From Callipepla californica brunnescens (taxonomy: Eukaryota; Chordata; Aves; Galliformes; Odontophoridae): 64,000 nucleotides of DNA. The notes under the pieces were generated by a model. It saw nothing but the letters and a program-made list of their open reading frames with translations, ran no database searches and was not told where the DNA came from. Below are positions 38,501 through 50,745 of this stretch, one piece after another. The position numbers were made by a program, and so were the translations under genes. Numbering within the stretch: the stretch's first letter is position 1; each line of letters opens with the position of its first letter. Where the stretch lies: contig JALIRH010000063.1 of assembly GCA_023055505.1 (NCBI GenBank), forward strand, positions 1,567,501 through 1,631,500. The letters run 5' to 3'.

Positions 38501-39684
38501 CAGTACACTTGAAGAATTCAGATACGTATCTAAAAGAAACAGCACTACAACAGGAAAGCAGTTCCCTCTATGTAAAGTGAAAATGATGAAAATCAGTGGA
38601 ATAGACAAGGAGGAAATAGCTTTTTTCATCTTTCTATCTTTCCATTAAAGGCAGGGTCATTGCGATCACCTCACAAACATAACTTCAGTTTAAAAAAAAA
38701 TCAAGGAACGAGGGTGGTTCCCTGCTCAGCCAGACCAACACCAGTGTGCAGATGTGAAGGTGACATAACTTTGATTGTACAAAAGTTAGAGTTATTTCTG
38801 GAGGAGGGGGAAAAAAAAGGACTATTATAAAAACTTGTAACAAGTGACCAAAGTGAGAAAAAAAAAAGAGAATGAGAATGGTCTTATCCCTTAAATCTCC
38901 AATCTTGGAAGAATAAGAAATGTGAGCAATAAATAGAAAGAAACTTTCCATGGAAGAGAAACAAACAAACCTCAAAACTGTCAATGACAGACAGTGCTGT
39001 TTTGGGTAGTACTTTTTTCTCCCCACTTTTTTTTTTCCTTTTTTTAGGAAACAAGCAGATGTAATAAGTTTGCTTTTTAAAAAGTGAAATCTGTTTTGCC
39101 ACACTGTTGGAAATGTTTAGCTCTCCTCTGAGGGGAATATTCCATACAATGTATGCTGTGAAGCATTTGTTGAAATTGTAGGTGGGAGAGACACAGAGGA
39201 AAATGGAGCATGTTCCTGCCCAGAAGCAACGACTGGCCATAGTACAGAGGGAAGCTCCTAGCCAGTGATGTGTGTTAGCTTCCAGAAACCATCACCTCTA
39301 AACGAAGTGCCAGGCTTTAATGAAAGACACCTCCAATTGTTTTACTCTGCTGAAAGAATCATCAATAGAATTAAAGAAAAAAAATCAACAAATGATTCTG
39401 GAAACAAAAAGAAAAAAATATTTAAACAAAGATTAGAAGAAAAAGCAAGAAGTGGAAAAAGACCTTTTTGTTGCTTTTCCCACTCTTTTCATTGAGCTCA
39501 GTGCAAACTGATGCCATGCACACAGTGTCATTCGTTCTGCTGATCATCTACAGAACAAAGCATGGGATGTTTTGTAAAGTAATTTAACTACTGTTACAGA
39601 TTGTATGTTCAAATGAAATGATAGTGGGAACAACTGAGAGCGAAGGCAGGGGCTTATTCATTCACAGAAGCTTTTTTCAGTTGT
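35508..39684. other. Long gene-free stretch
   Basis: About 4.2 kb of AT-rich DNA with A-rich and T-rich runs. Many short ORFs on both strands lack family resemblance. No repeat of a known family recognised. Confidence 0.45.
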
Positions 39685-39785
39685 CTGGGAAGCTGCAGGG
39701 AGCTGCCTGGGGCACCTCCAGAGATGGGCACCCACAGCTCTGGGCAGCAGTGCCAGCACCTCACTGCCCTCTGAGGAAAGAATTT
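39685..39785 (-). mobile_element. CR1 LINE internal fragment
   Basis: About 100 bp. Its reverse complement matches the CR1 segment at 27060-27150 (CCCAGAGCTGTGGGTGCCCATC type sequence). Both ends are lost. Confidence 0.82.
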
Positions 39786-40405
39786 CAAAACCAAACCCTG
39801 AGCTGTAAACCACTGGTGGGATTCAAAGACTACAAACTTCAGTATTTCACTGAGAGGAGCTTCTTTGTGCCAGCATTTGAGGTTCAGCTCTTGAACTGTT
39901 TGGCTGAGGCAGTCCAGAATGCAGCACAGCTCAATAGGTTTTAGTGGGTAAGAAATATTAACATTAGCAGACATCATGTCATGCATTACTATTCATTAGA
40001 AATGAATTTAGGAAGCCCAACACTATCACTTATCTAATTCACATCAGCATGAACCAAATTTTGCTAATGCATAACAAACTGAAATGTGCACAATCCTCCT
40101 CATGTTTCCTTTTTCTGGTTGTGAGACATGATGCACCTGGAGCATGCAGAGCCAAGTGGCTGCTTAAAGGGGAAAAACAGCACTGTGCGTCCATCCTGAG
40201 TAAGTTATTTAACATTGATAAAATATGTAATGAAGTGTGAACATTACTGTTGCCAAACAAGGCCATCACAGACCCCTTGTGACTCTACCTAACACTAAGG
40301 GTAATGTAATCCAGAATGTTATGACAATGATCAAAACCAACTGGAAAGTACCAGGGGAAACCCCAGCTGCTTCAGACTTGACAAAAGAGTGATTTGCTCA
40401 TGAAA
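39786..40405. other. Unassigned non-coding DNA
   Basis: No gene or repeat recognised. Confidence 0.5.
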
Positions 40406-40510
40406 GAATTTAATTAAACAGGTTTTGGCAGATGGTCTCATATGATATGTTTAGGATAGAATTAATTAAACGGGTTTTGGCAGATGGTCTCATATGATAT
40501 GTTTAGGATA
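40406..40510. repeat. Two-copy tandem duplication, unit 52-53 bp
   Basis: Copy 1 at 40406-40458 and copy 2 at 40459-40510 abut directly. They differ by one T insertion and one A/G change near the start and are otherwise identical, so the duplication is recent. No coding content. Confidence 0.95.
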
Positions 40511-43500
40511 GAAAAGAATTGCACAACTAACAGTACTACGAGGAAAGCAAAACTGTCTTTTAAAAAGATTTAACTGCTCCTATTATCAGCAGGAAAGCCT
40601 TTGGAATTTGGCTGCTTTTCCATTGCACTCCACTTCCTTTCATCTTGAGAGAACTCTCGTCAGGCTCCCCTGGAAAAGCAGCATTTTAGTGGACAGGAAT
40701 GAAAGTGAACTGTGACCTATTTCCTTCCAACACTCACCCAAACCTTGCCAGTCAAGAGCAAAGCAATACTGGGTAATGCCAAACTAGGAGAACAAGTTTT
40801 CCAGGGGAGAACACCTTAGCCTTCACTTTTCTGAGCAATAGTGTTCCAGGATACTTCTTTCTTTCTTTCTATTCAAAGGACATTCAAGGTTCAGTCTGAG
40901 GACTGCATGCTTGACTCATGAAAAATAGAGAAGTCTCTACTTCTGTTTCATAGTGCAGAACAGAAATCATGTGTGCTGTATGTGTTAAATTCGTTGTACG
41001 TAATTGTGCTTTTTTTAAATGAAAATGTAGATTTGGAACACAAGATGTGGGAACAGATTTTTGCCATTTTAGTATTACTACTTTGTTTTAAGACAGTCTC
41101 CCTAAAACAGCTTCCATACTCTTTAAGAAAGGACTGTAGGATAATCCAGAATCTCACATCTTCAGTGCTTCCGTTGCTTTTTTCTTATCGAGACTGTTAT
41201 TTACTACTATTAGTTCAATTCTTTTTTCTTCCACTCTTTCTGTGAACAAAGACACTATTATTTAGCACCATTTTCCACCTCTCACTACTCTCTGGAGACA
41301 GCTCCCTTTTCACTTAGGCTTCTACTTCCACAAGATGTTGTTCTCTTTCCATTGCCCTCTCTAAAACAACAACAAAAATATTATTCACATAATCAGAGAA
41401 AAGGCAGATCTGGCAGCTCTGTGGAAAAAGCCACATCAACAAGCAACAACCAGACATACTTTACTTTTGGGCTAGGAAGAAAGTGTCAAATAGTTTAAAA
41501 TGAATATCCCTGACACAGAGAAAATGAGCCATATTTTCAGATGCTACCCCTAATGTAGAAAAGAGTGCTCCATCATCATACTGTTTACAGCCATGTAACA
41601 GAAATGGTAATTGACACCCACTGTGAAATGAAAGACAGTGTTTAATTGCCCACCTGTGCTCATACCTACATCACCCTAAAAAAAGCCAATGATACAACAG
41701 CATTGTCTACATTCCCAATATAAGCCTCAAATTCTGCAGCCAGCAAGGACCAGCTTGCTGAGAAATGAACCTAGCAAAGTCAAGTTCCTTTCCAAGCATG
41801 CATATGGCCATATGGTATTCCATGTGATACATCTAAGGCATTGCATCTTATGCATTTTATGACAAAAGGGCACATGTATTTTCTTATTGCTGTGCCTGAA
41901 GGATTCTAATGCTGTCAGTGATATTTTTGTTTCTAACAAATAAATATTAAATTCTTGCATTCAGCTTTGTAAATGAATTTCTAAACTAACAGAGAAAAGC
42001 GTGATTCAGAGCTCAGGTGTCCCATGAACAAGAAACTCAAAGAAGAATCAGTAGCCTGGTCTGAATGCAGCACAGCATGAACGTGGCCCTTTGGAGACCT
42101 CTTGGCTTTCAAGAGGCAATGACAATTTTGGGGAGGAAAAAAACTATGGGGGGAAAAGCAGTGTTGAGAGCACTCAACAGCAAAGAGTCGGTATTGAATA
42201 GGCACTGTATTTGATACTAAAGGAGTACTTAAACTGTATTTCTCTGTTCTGCAACATAACATGAAAACCACATAACACATGTGCATCTGTTATCTAATTT
42301 AAATAGATATCAATACAGATACTGAAATAAATTGCAGAATATGTAAAGTCAGTACTAATATAGAACACATGTTCAATGAATCTCGCCCACTTGATTATTA
42401 AGACGAAGCAGGCGATGTGCAAAGGATGAAGAAACAATACACTGTCTAATCTCAGCTGCAGTCCTCCACCATATTTCCCTGTAATCAAGGTTTGTTGGAG
42501 GAGGATGTGGGGGCTGTAATTGTCCCACTGAGGGCTTTTGATGGATGTGTATTTCAGATATCTCAGCCTGTAAAGTTTTCTTTACTTGGCTTTACATTAC
42601 AAATACAACTCGGACGAAAAAATAAGAAAACGGCTGATCCTAAAGCAATCCACTGAAAAAAGATATGATTGTTTTCAGTTTCTCCCTCCATTTATAAATA
42701 AAATTTAAGATACCAAATAAATACAGTGAATTTCACAGAATTCCTAGTTGCCAGGAATCACCTGCTATGAAAGTGAAGTTTTAAAGACTGGAGATTGTCT
42801 TTGACAGAAGGAATCACCAGCAGAGCCTGGTAAATTCCTTTCTTACAACACTTTTCTCAGATGGACTTTACTATAGCAGTTTAAGAAAGGTCTGTCCCAA
42901 GATACTTGCACTAATCTTTTGCCCAAGGATTAAATAAAGTAGAATGGGACACATCTGTGCCTCAGCTGTTGTTGTGCACTTCCTATTACACTAAGATGGT
43001 TTGAACTCAAAGATTCGAATGAGTTGGCCAAGCCATGGAGAGGAGCAGAACTTTGCTATAAAATGTTAAACAACCACATCTACTGAAGTTCTCTTCTGTG
43101 AGTTCTGGTCCAATCCCAACACTTGGGTAATATGCAGTCAGTGCACAACAACCTGATTTTTGCTTTTATAAAGAAAAAAATCTCAGGGTCAAGAGCCATT
43201 TTATTTGTCCTACCTCCATAGTAATCAGTAAAGTTACTCCCTTTAAGTCCCAAACTATTCAAAGCTCACATAATACACACAACTGAGCACTATGACAGAA
43301 GATAATCTGTGAGACAGATTAATCAACAGATTAATATATTAATTAACAGATTAATACCTGCAAGTGGTATTCAGGAATAGCAATCTAACTTGTGGAGCCT
43401 GTTACCGCTTCCTGCACTAACCTTACAGAGCACACTACTTGCTGTTTACTTGTGACATTCTGCATTAACTACTGAACTCACAAGTTCACCTACTTATATC

Positions 43501-45698
43501 ACATGCCACTTTATTGCACGTAAATGTCAAGCCACTTGAGATGCCATTGTTTTTTCCACATTAGTGATGTTTTTAGGGCATCCCCACAACAACACAAAGA
43601 TCACTTCATGAGAATCCAGTGATTCTCAGTGGGGAAAAAAAACCACAGAAATGTTTTGCAGTCAGAGCACCAGGAGTATAGTGCACTTGGCTGTGAGGCC
43701 TGTCCAGCGGCATGGGGAAATATGCATGTTTCTAACAGTATTCAAAATACACACACGAGTGATCTTATTTTAAGTTGTCAAGTGCTTGTATTATACAATA
43801 TACACAAAGGTGATAGGATTATTTGTGAAATCTAGGCCTCTATTTCAAAGTTGCTCTTCTGGCTACTACTCTTAACATAGACTGCTGATACCAAATGGAG
43901 AGAAACGGCTCTGAATACAAATTCATGCCAGCCAGTTCAGTTATCCATATGTACCTTGAAAATGTTCTATTTTGGACCCATTTTTTGATGAGCACCAGGT
44001 CACTATTTGATGATGTCACTTAAATCACACATATATGCTCCAAATTAGATCTGCACAAATAAAAAGAAAAAAAAAAAGCAAATTTTTTTTAGATTAAACT
44101 TTGGAAAAAGGAAATGCAGCTCCATTCTTGGACTTCTTCAATATAAGATTTTTTGGAATTGTGCAAATAGTTAGAGATAATTCCGTATGTTGAGAGTTGA
44201 AAAAATTTCTTCCCTAAAAAGGCATGTCAGAACTACTGGCACTGGAGAACAAAGACCTATTTGATTAGTCTGTCAGTGACTGGAGACCTGTGAACTGAGC
44301 TCAGTACCAGAGCAGCTATTTCTTGAAAAAAAAAAAAATTGTTGATTGCATCCCAACTTTTCACTGCACATATTCCATAAGAAATTTTAGCCTTCCCATC
44401 TTCCCCAGCCTGGGTACATCTTTCCCCACCAGAAGTGAGAAATATTTTAGTTCATAAGATAGCTTTAGTGCACATTCAAAATGCTCATTCTGTTGCATTA
44501 GCTTGAGTACTTGCATCCAGGAGCAAGCAATGCACTTATCAGTTAACTAATGAAGTAAATTTCTTATGGTTCATCCATAACTTAAAACGTTTCAGTTCTT
44601 AGCTTTCACAGATTAGTGATCATGGATGGAAGCCTTTGAACACCTCTGACCAGTCAAAGTAATATTGTGACCTATAAAGCTCCTTTTACATCCCAAATTT
44701 CTATTACCTTCAGTTGGCATTCTGGCACATTCCAGCAACTAATGAAGCAGCTGCAATTGACTGCTGACTATTGTATCCAGTCAAAGAAGGCAGTTAGCAG
44801 CAGTTCACAAGAACACATAGTTTTCTAAAGGAGAATGATAATAATCACGTGGTGGCAAATAGCAATATATTTTTTCAGTTGCAATCCTACCCACTTGATT
44901 TTGCTATTTGCTGCTAAAAATAAAAAAATAAAAACAAACTCTTGGAAGACTTTTTTCATTTTCTTCATCTGTTCTTCTTTGTGGTATTTTTAAAGTTGGA
45001 AGACTGGTGCACTTGTAAAGACTGAACAGCTCTAAGTCAGCTAGGCATGTGACTTCTTTTATCGTAATGATCTGATACAAACAATTAAGTTATTGTACTT
45101 ATTATAGTAGGAACCTAAAACTGGTAGCTTATTTGGCTTTCCAGCATGGACTATCAAAATGGTACTTACTCAAGAGTTTAGCTGGTGACCAAGGAACAGA
45201 ATGTACTGAATTAACTATAGAGATACAGCAGGCTACGTAATTTAAAGTTCCTTAAATGGCAGACTGCAGTTGATCCAGCTGTGGAGCATACAGATGAAAT
45301 AAGCAAGGTGACAGTTTAACTTAGTGAAAGTACATTTTCATAACCAAAGCCATGCTCTCTCATTCATAAGGGTATGGGACTGCATCTGATCCACATAAAT
45401 AATAGATGCTCAGCACAGCCAATTATGTTACATTGTTCTAGAGTTATTAAATCTACTCCATAAAGTTTCTGCTTCCTAAAAGCACATTCATTGCTAATTT
45501 TTCTGAGTGAGCTCCGGGGAGCAAACAATCCCTTTGAAGTTTATATATAAATAAAATTCAAAAATAAAAAATAAAGACTTATGGAGATTCATGTCTCGCT
45601 ATGCCTAAGATACATACCAAATTTATGCCTTCTAATTCAGGGAGAGATCTAAAAGCTTGTCTGAGCACAGTGTATTTTTAAATGTCTTTTGACCAACC
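40511..45698. other. Long gene-free stretch
   Basis: About 5.2 kb of AT-rich DNA without recognisable exon, RNA or repeat family. Around 43315-43355 the motif CAGATTAAT occurs three times together with TTAATTAA, a small cluster of homeodomain-type TAAT sites. Confidence 0.4.
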
Positions 45699-45712
45699 CT
45701 TACTAGGTGGCA
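45699..45712 (+). promoter_or_regulatory. CTCF-like site
   Basis: CTTACTAGGTGGCA matches the ACTAGGTGGCA half of the CTCF core fully, with mismatches only at its 5' edge. Motif match only. Confidence 0.38.
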
Positions 45713-46202
45713 CACAGTCAGAAACAGTGGTGAAACTTCCAGGAGAAATTTGAGCTTTTCAGAAGCCAAAAACAGTCAGGATCGTGGATGATAATCTATT
45801 CCCAATGAAATCATTAGAATTCAGAGATTCTTGGCCTTTTTACATAACCACAAAGCATCGTGTGCTTTGGAGATAAGGATGCAGTATTCAGAACACGTTT
45901 GCTTACTTGGCCCCATCGATGCTGCTGGCATCCAGGTGTGATCAGAAGGCTGAGTAGTTAAAAATCCCTTCAGAATCTTATCTCTCTTCATCTCTTTTTG
46001 GAGTTATTTTCACATCCACAAAGATCTATTAAACTCTAATGTTTGCTCTTTCAACAGATTTCTCCAAGACTCCACAAACAGCTTTCCTTTTCTCTCCCTT
46101 TTTACTGTTTGATAATGTGTACAGAAATAGCCATGCTGTAGACCTGACAAAAACAAACAAGCAAACCACGAAACAAACACACACATAAAAAAACATGGGT
46201 GT

Positions 46203-46221
46203 GGGGGGGGGGGGGGGGGGG
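46203..46221 (+). repeat. G19 homopolymer
   Basis: Nineteen consecutive G, preceded by an A-rich and CA-rich stretch. It could form a G-quadruplex and is likely length-variable. The proline-rich minus-strand ORFs across it are artefacts of the run. Confidence 0.93.
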
Positions 46222-49200
46222 AACCACCACAAAAACCCCACAACCTATTTGGACTTAATAAGACCCTTCACAGCCTCACTGTTGGGTATTCCAGCTCAGC
46301 CCCTCACACAGAAAATATTATTTTTTTTCCTCCTTGTGAGAATGGCAAAGGTCTTTGTGCCTACCAATAAATGTGGGTGTCAGCCTGGGGCAATTCTCCT
46401 AGCTCCCAAGACATTGCCCAAATACATAGCCCACCCCCATGCAAAAGTAAAAACATATTATTAAAATATTTTTGCATGCTGCATCTGTTCTCAACACCCA
46501 CAGTCTTGCTCCTGCCTTGGTGCTCTTGCCTACTGGTATGAGTATCTTAGCTTTAGATAGAACTGTTTTAGGGATGAGGGCCAGGAAGGTTAATGACACT
46601 TAGCTTTTGTTGATTGGTTGAATATGGCTAAAATTAAGCATCTCTCTTTGCATAATGGCAGGATATCTCTCAGTCTGTGCTCATATCCAGTTTCAATAGA
46701 TAGGCTCAGCCCGTGGCAGTAGACATGTTCATTATTGCAGGACAGAACTCTCATGTCAGCAACTCTTCCAAGACTATGCAGCACCGCCTACAAACGGGGC
46801 TTTTTACTCTTTCTTACTGATGATCTTTGAAAGAGCATGTCTTTGGGAAAGCTGCCCACGTTCTGTGCTAGGATGACTGGCATTAAGCAGGTTTGAACTT
46901 TTAAATCTGTCCACAATTTAACTAAAACTTGAAAATGAGAAATTTCTGTTTCTCTAGCTCTGCTATGTAGACATTTGACTGTCAGTCTAAACATACTGGT
47001 CTTAAATTATTCGGTTTCCCAAGCAGTTCTACAATTATTAGGAAGTTAATTCCAGAACTTCCGCAGTTAATTGTTTTTAACAGCTATTAACCTATGTAAA
47101 TATTTGTCAATTCCCATGCTGTTGAGTATCTAGCATCTGTTTTCTAATTTGAAGATGATTGAATTTTATAGTCAGCTGTGAGCAGGAAAACTAGCAGGGG
47201 TTGCTAAAGCACACAAAACATCAGCATAATTTTTAAGGTTTTCTACTTCTCCTTTGCGCACAATAAAATTTGAACTCTGGTTTGTTTGTTTCTTCCTGGT
47301 AGTTTCATTCATTACACAGCAATTAAAACCAATGCTTTCTCAAACCAGTACACTGGCTGCAACCACAGGATATAGAAAACAAAAGTCTTCAGTCTAATAG
47401 TCCCTCTCACTACAGCCTTTATTGCTGCTGAAATGAGAAAATAAGACAATAGGGAAAGTTGTAATTAAACATCATTTCTGCTTGTCCATATTAGGAAATG
47501 CTTGAACAGAAAATGAAGTGTAACAGGGTAAAAGCATGTCACTGTTCTAACAACACATCCAAGTTTACATATGCTTTTCCTCCTCCCACAACTCAGGAAT
47601 GGAAAAAGCAATGTATTCTTTTCCTCTCCTCTCAGATATTTGAGGTTGGCCCCACTTCAGGTGGGAGGCTGCACTTTATCTCTCTTCCAACCTAGTTGTT
47701 TCAATTCTAGTCCCCTTAGCAATGCACTTCAAAATGGCTAGAAACTTAAAGATAAGAAAGGATATGTGACCAAAGTCCTTCTCCTGCAGCAAAGAGTTTA
47801 TTTGCTTCATGACTCTACAATTTCATGTTGGCTTGTTCACATCCAATTCTACTGAAAAAATTAGGTGGCAGCAGAAGCCACACTCAGGCACTGCGGCACA
47901 GCAACTGGGATCTGCTTCAGGAGGTCACTATGAAACTGGGACCATTAACCTATGAACCAGTTAGAAGCTGCTTAAAATCCTAAACAAAGCACTATAACGC
48001 TTGCAGAGAAGTAGCCTCTCTGTTTGGGATCTTGCTGTCACAGAAAATGGATGTGAGCAACCCATAAGCGACTGATTGTCAGATGATGATTAAATGGATT
48101 TATCCATTTCGTTCATTGAGAATATATTTTTCAAAACAGGAAAAAAAAAATCTTAGCTTTGCCAACCCCTCTTCTAAGGTGTTTCTATAAAGTCCAAGAT
48201 CTTGGTATTTACAAGGAACACTGCACTGACACAAATTTAGAAGGATAATTAGTGTTAAAGATGGAGCAAAAACAGGCCCTAAGAGCAGTTTCATTGTTAC
48301 TGAGCTTAACAAGAGAAGTCACCTGATAGAACCTTGCTCTCTTGTCCTCACAGCACAAGAAGAAAGGAGTCCAATTTATTCTATTACTCTGGGTTTGCGT
48401 GAAGGTAACTCTACTCCAGCTGAGTTTTTCTGGCACAAACCCAGTGTAAGCAAAAGTAAAATGTAGTCTCTTGTTTGTTCCTATAAGGCTCCTGGCCCTT
48501 AAGCATTGGACTGTCTGGAAACAGTTCACAGCCTTAAAGTCAGAAAGGAGAAAAATCTAAAATGAAAAACATGAATATGCCAAATAGATACGGTACTGTT
48601 TTATACTCTACAGACTTAAAAATACGCTGAAATACTTGTTTTGAAAGAAAGGTAACAGGGCCTAGCAAGAAAGCACTCCTAATGGGTATAGCTAACTACT
48701 GAATCAGCTCATTATTACTCTCATCATTACTTTTGGGCAAACTGCCTAAATTTTTTCTTTTCTCTTAAATGGAAACCACAATTCTTGCCTGCTCTGCTTC
48801 ATAGAAGGATTAAGAGTTTTGATTGCTGTTTCAAAAGGTTAAATTTTATGACAGATAAGACAATACTTATTTCTGAGGTTTCTTAAAGCATGACTGTTAA
48901 GAGAATAACAATAAAAAGTCATCCTGTGTATTGATGTAAGCTCAGCACAGGAGACATTACATATTTTGCAGTCTAAAAGTAGCGCAAAGCTTGTTAGGTT
49001 TGAAGTGAGGACTTGGAGACAAGCTGACTTCCTTTAGCAAAGGTTTCTCCCTCAGCTGCCAATCACAGCCTTAAACTCTTTTTCTAGGTCTATCTCTCTT
49101 TAATAAAACAAATAGGAAGTGACAGAAATGACACCAGTGATGGATGGAATATATGTGATCCACAGTTTTCTCCCACTTCTCTCCAGGGATTGGGCTGATT

Positions 49201-49924
49201 AACAAAATTTAAGTTTGTGTTTGCAGTCATATTCTATTTATGGGGCTTGAAAACATCAGCAGTCATGAAACTTCATACCATATCTTTTTTCCACAGCAAA
49301 CAGCCAGTCTGGGAATTATGGTGGTTCTGAGTGCAACCACTCATCTAAGTGCTTATTTATGCCTATTTAGTCCTTTGGGCCCAAACTTCCCAAGCCTGAC
49401 AGTGTACAGTCACTGTACCTGGAATACAAATGCCTTCTCTGATGAGGATCCTCTGCCTCACTGCCTTACTAGAACTGACACTGCAGTTTCCTTCATCTCT
49501 TCAGCAGTTTTGGGTACTCCTTTGCCGAGATGCACCCTGTGGATGTTTTGGCTCAATACGCTTTATGCAGAGATATTTCCCCACAGTGCCACAAGGATGC
49601 ATCCCTATATTTAAGTATAACAAAGGCATGAAGTCCTGATAAAGCATTATTCACTAAAAATCAATGCTACAGGTCAGTTGGAACAGGTTCTGAGCCACCA
49701 ACAAATACAACTGACAAACAAAACTCTTCAAGAGTGGCTCATTTATCCTATTAAATTTCCATCTCTGTGCAGCACGTGATTGGTGTACGTTACACATGGC
49801 AGCTGCATCAGTGACTAAGGCTGTAGAAGACATCGAAATAGCTGCTGCACATTGACAGTTCTGTGTACTAAAACCTTTTCCAACAGCATCCTGAAGTGCT
49901 TCAACAAGTTTCAACACTGAAACA
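46222..49924. other. Long gene-free stretch
   Basis: No recognised exon or repeat. An ORF at 49240-49614 has no family resemblance and no splice context. Sequence at about 47640-47700 faintly resembles a CR1 3' tail but is too weak to call. Confidence 0.4.
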
Positions 49925-50075
49925 CTAACATAGAGAGCCACATCACTGCCCCTCCTTCCTTGCCTAACCCTCCTGAAGAGCTTATAGCCCTCCATTGCAG
50001 CAACATAGTCATGAGAGCTGTCCCACCACGTTTTGGTGATGGTGACAGTTTTCCTGTCACATAATGGCTTCCAGC
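49925..50075 (-). mobile_element. CR1 LINE fragment, ORF2 endonuclease segment
   Basis: The minus strand reads TITKTWWDSSHDYVAAMEGY then LFRRVRQGRRGSDVALYVS. This matches the CR1 apurinic-like endonuclease segment (…ITETWWDSSHDW…GYxLFRRDRQGRRGGGVALYV). The open frame continues another 85 codons into sequence I cannot assign. Isolated internal piece. Confidence 0.85.
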
Positions 50076-50126
50076 TCCTCCTATTTGTTGCTTGTGCTGC
50101 ATGCATTGTTGTTGGTGCACTTCAGT

Positions 50127-50430
50127 TGGGCCGAAATTAAACTGCAGGCCCTGAAACTGAAAATGACAGCCTGGGCCTTACCATGGAGTATGTCAGCAAT
50201 AAAACTACAGCTTTGGATCAAAAACGGAGGCTCATGGCCTTGACAGTACAGATTTGGTCATGAAAAATGAGATCCTGGACCCAAAACCTGAGGGTTTAGA
50301 CCTTTCGATTTCCACGTGGAGGTTCTGGAGCTTGAAAAAGCAGCTTTGGATCTTAAAAATGAAACACTGGGCCTTAATACTGGGGCTCTGGAACCTCAAA
50401 AACAGATAGTAAGAGCTCAAAATAATGCAG
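50127..50430 (+). repeat. Degenerate 21-bp tandem array with heptad-like coding pattern
   Basis: A phrase like TTGGATCTTAAAAATGAAGCT recurs about 12 times with a spacing near 20-22 bp. Visible copies start with TTGGATCAAAAA, TTGGTCATGAAA, TGGACCCAAAA, TGGAGCTTGAAA, TTGGATCTTAAA, TGGGCCTTAAT and TGGAACCTCAAA. In the best-preserved frame (about 50326-50410) it reads LELEKAALDLKNETLGLN. This suggests an ancestral 7-residue unit such as ALDLKNE. Frameshifts break it, so nothing is encoded now. It could be a decayed minisatellite or the relic of a heptad-repeat exon. Confidence 0.6.
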
Positions 50431-50520
50431 TTAAGGTCAGAGTGGATCACCTACAGTCCTGAAAAGTCATATGGGAACATGTGATATTATGAAGGCACAG
50501 GCAGACAGCAGAAATGCAAG

Positions 50521-50546
50521 TACTGACAGACTGAAGTCTGTCAGTA
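50521..50546. repeat. Near-palindrome: 12-bp arms with 2-nt spacer
   Basis: TACTGACAGACT (50521-50532), spacer GA, AGTCTGTCAGTA (50535-50546). The arms are perfectly complementary. It lies between the heptad-like array and a CR1 3' fragment. Confidence 0.92.
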
Positions 50547-50593
50547 ACTTCAAGCTTCCAAATAACTTTGACAAAAAAGCAATCAAACAGGAC

Positions 50594-50745
50594 ACATCAT
50601 AGAAAGGCTGGGATTGAAAAGGACCTTAGAGATTGCAGAGCTCCAAACCTCCTGCTGTGGGCTGGGCTGGTTGCCACCCACTAGATCAGACTGCCTATTC
50701 AACCTGGCCTTGAATGCCTCCAGAAATGAGGCAGCGATGTGGGAT
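50594..50745 (-). mobile_element. CR1 LINE 3' end
   Basis: CATAGAAAGGCTGGGATTGAAAAGGACCTTAGAGAT followed by CTCCAAACCTCCTGCTGTGGG and CCTTGAATGCCTCCAG is the reverse complement of a CR1 3' UTR and ORF2 end. Minus orientation. Confidence 0.88.

Noticed and set aside
46010..46243. Proline-rich minus-strand ORFs
   Set aside because: Created by the G19 homopolymer.
49240..49614. 124-codon plus-strand ORF
   Set aside because: No family resemblance, no splice or promoter context; chance length in 64 kb.
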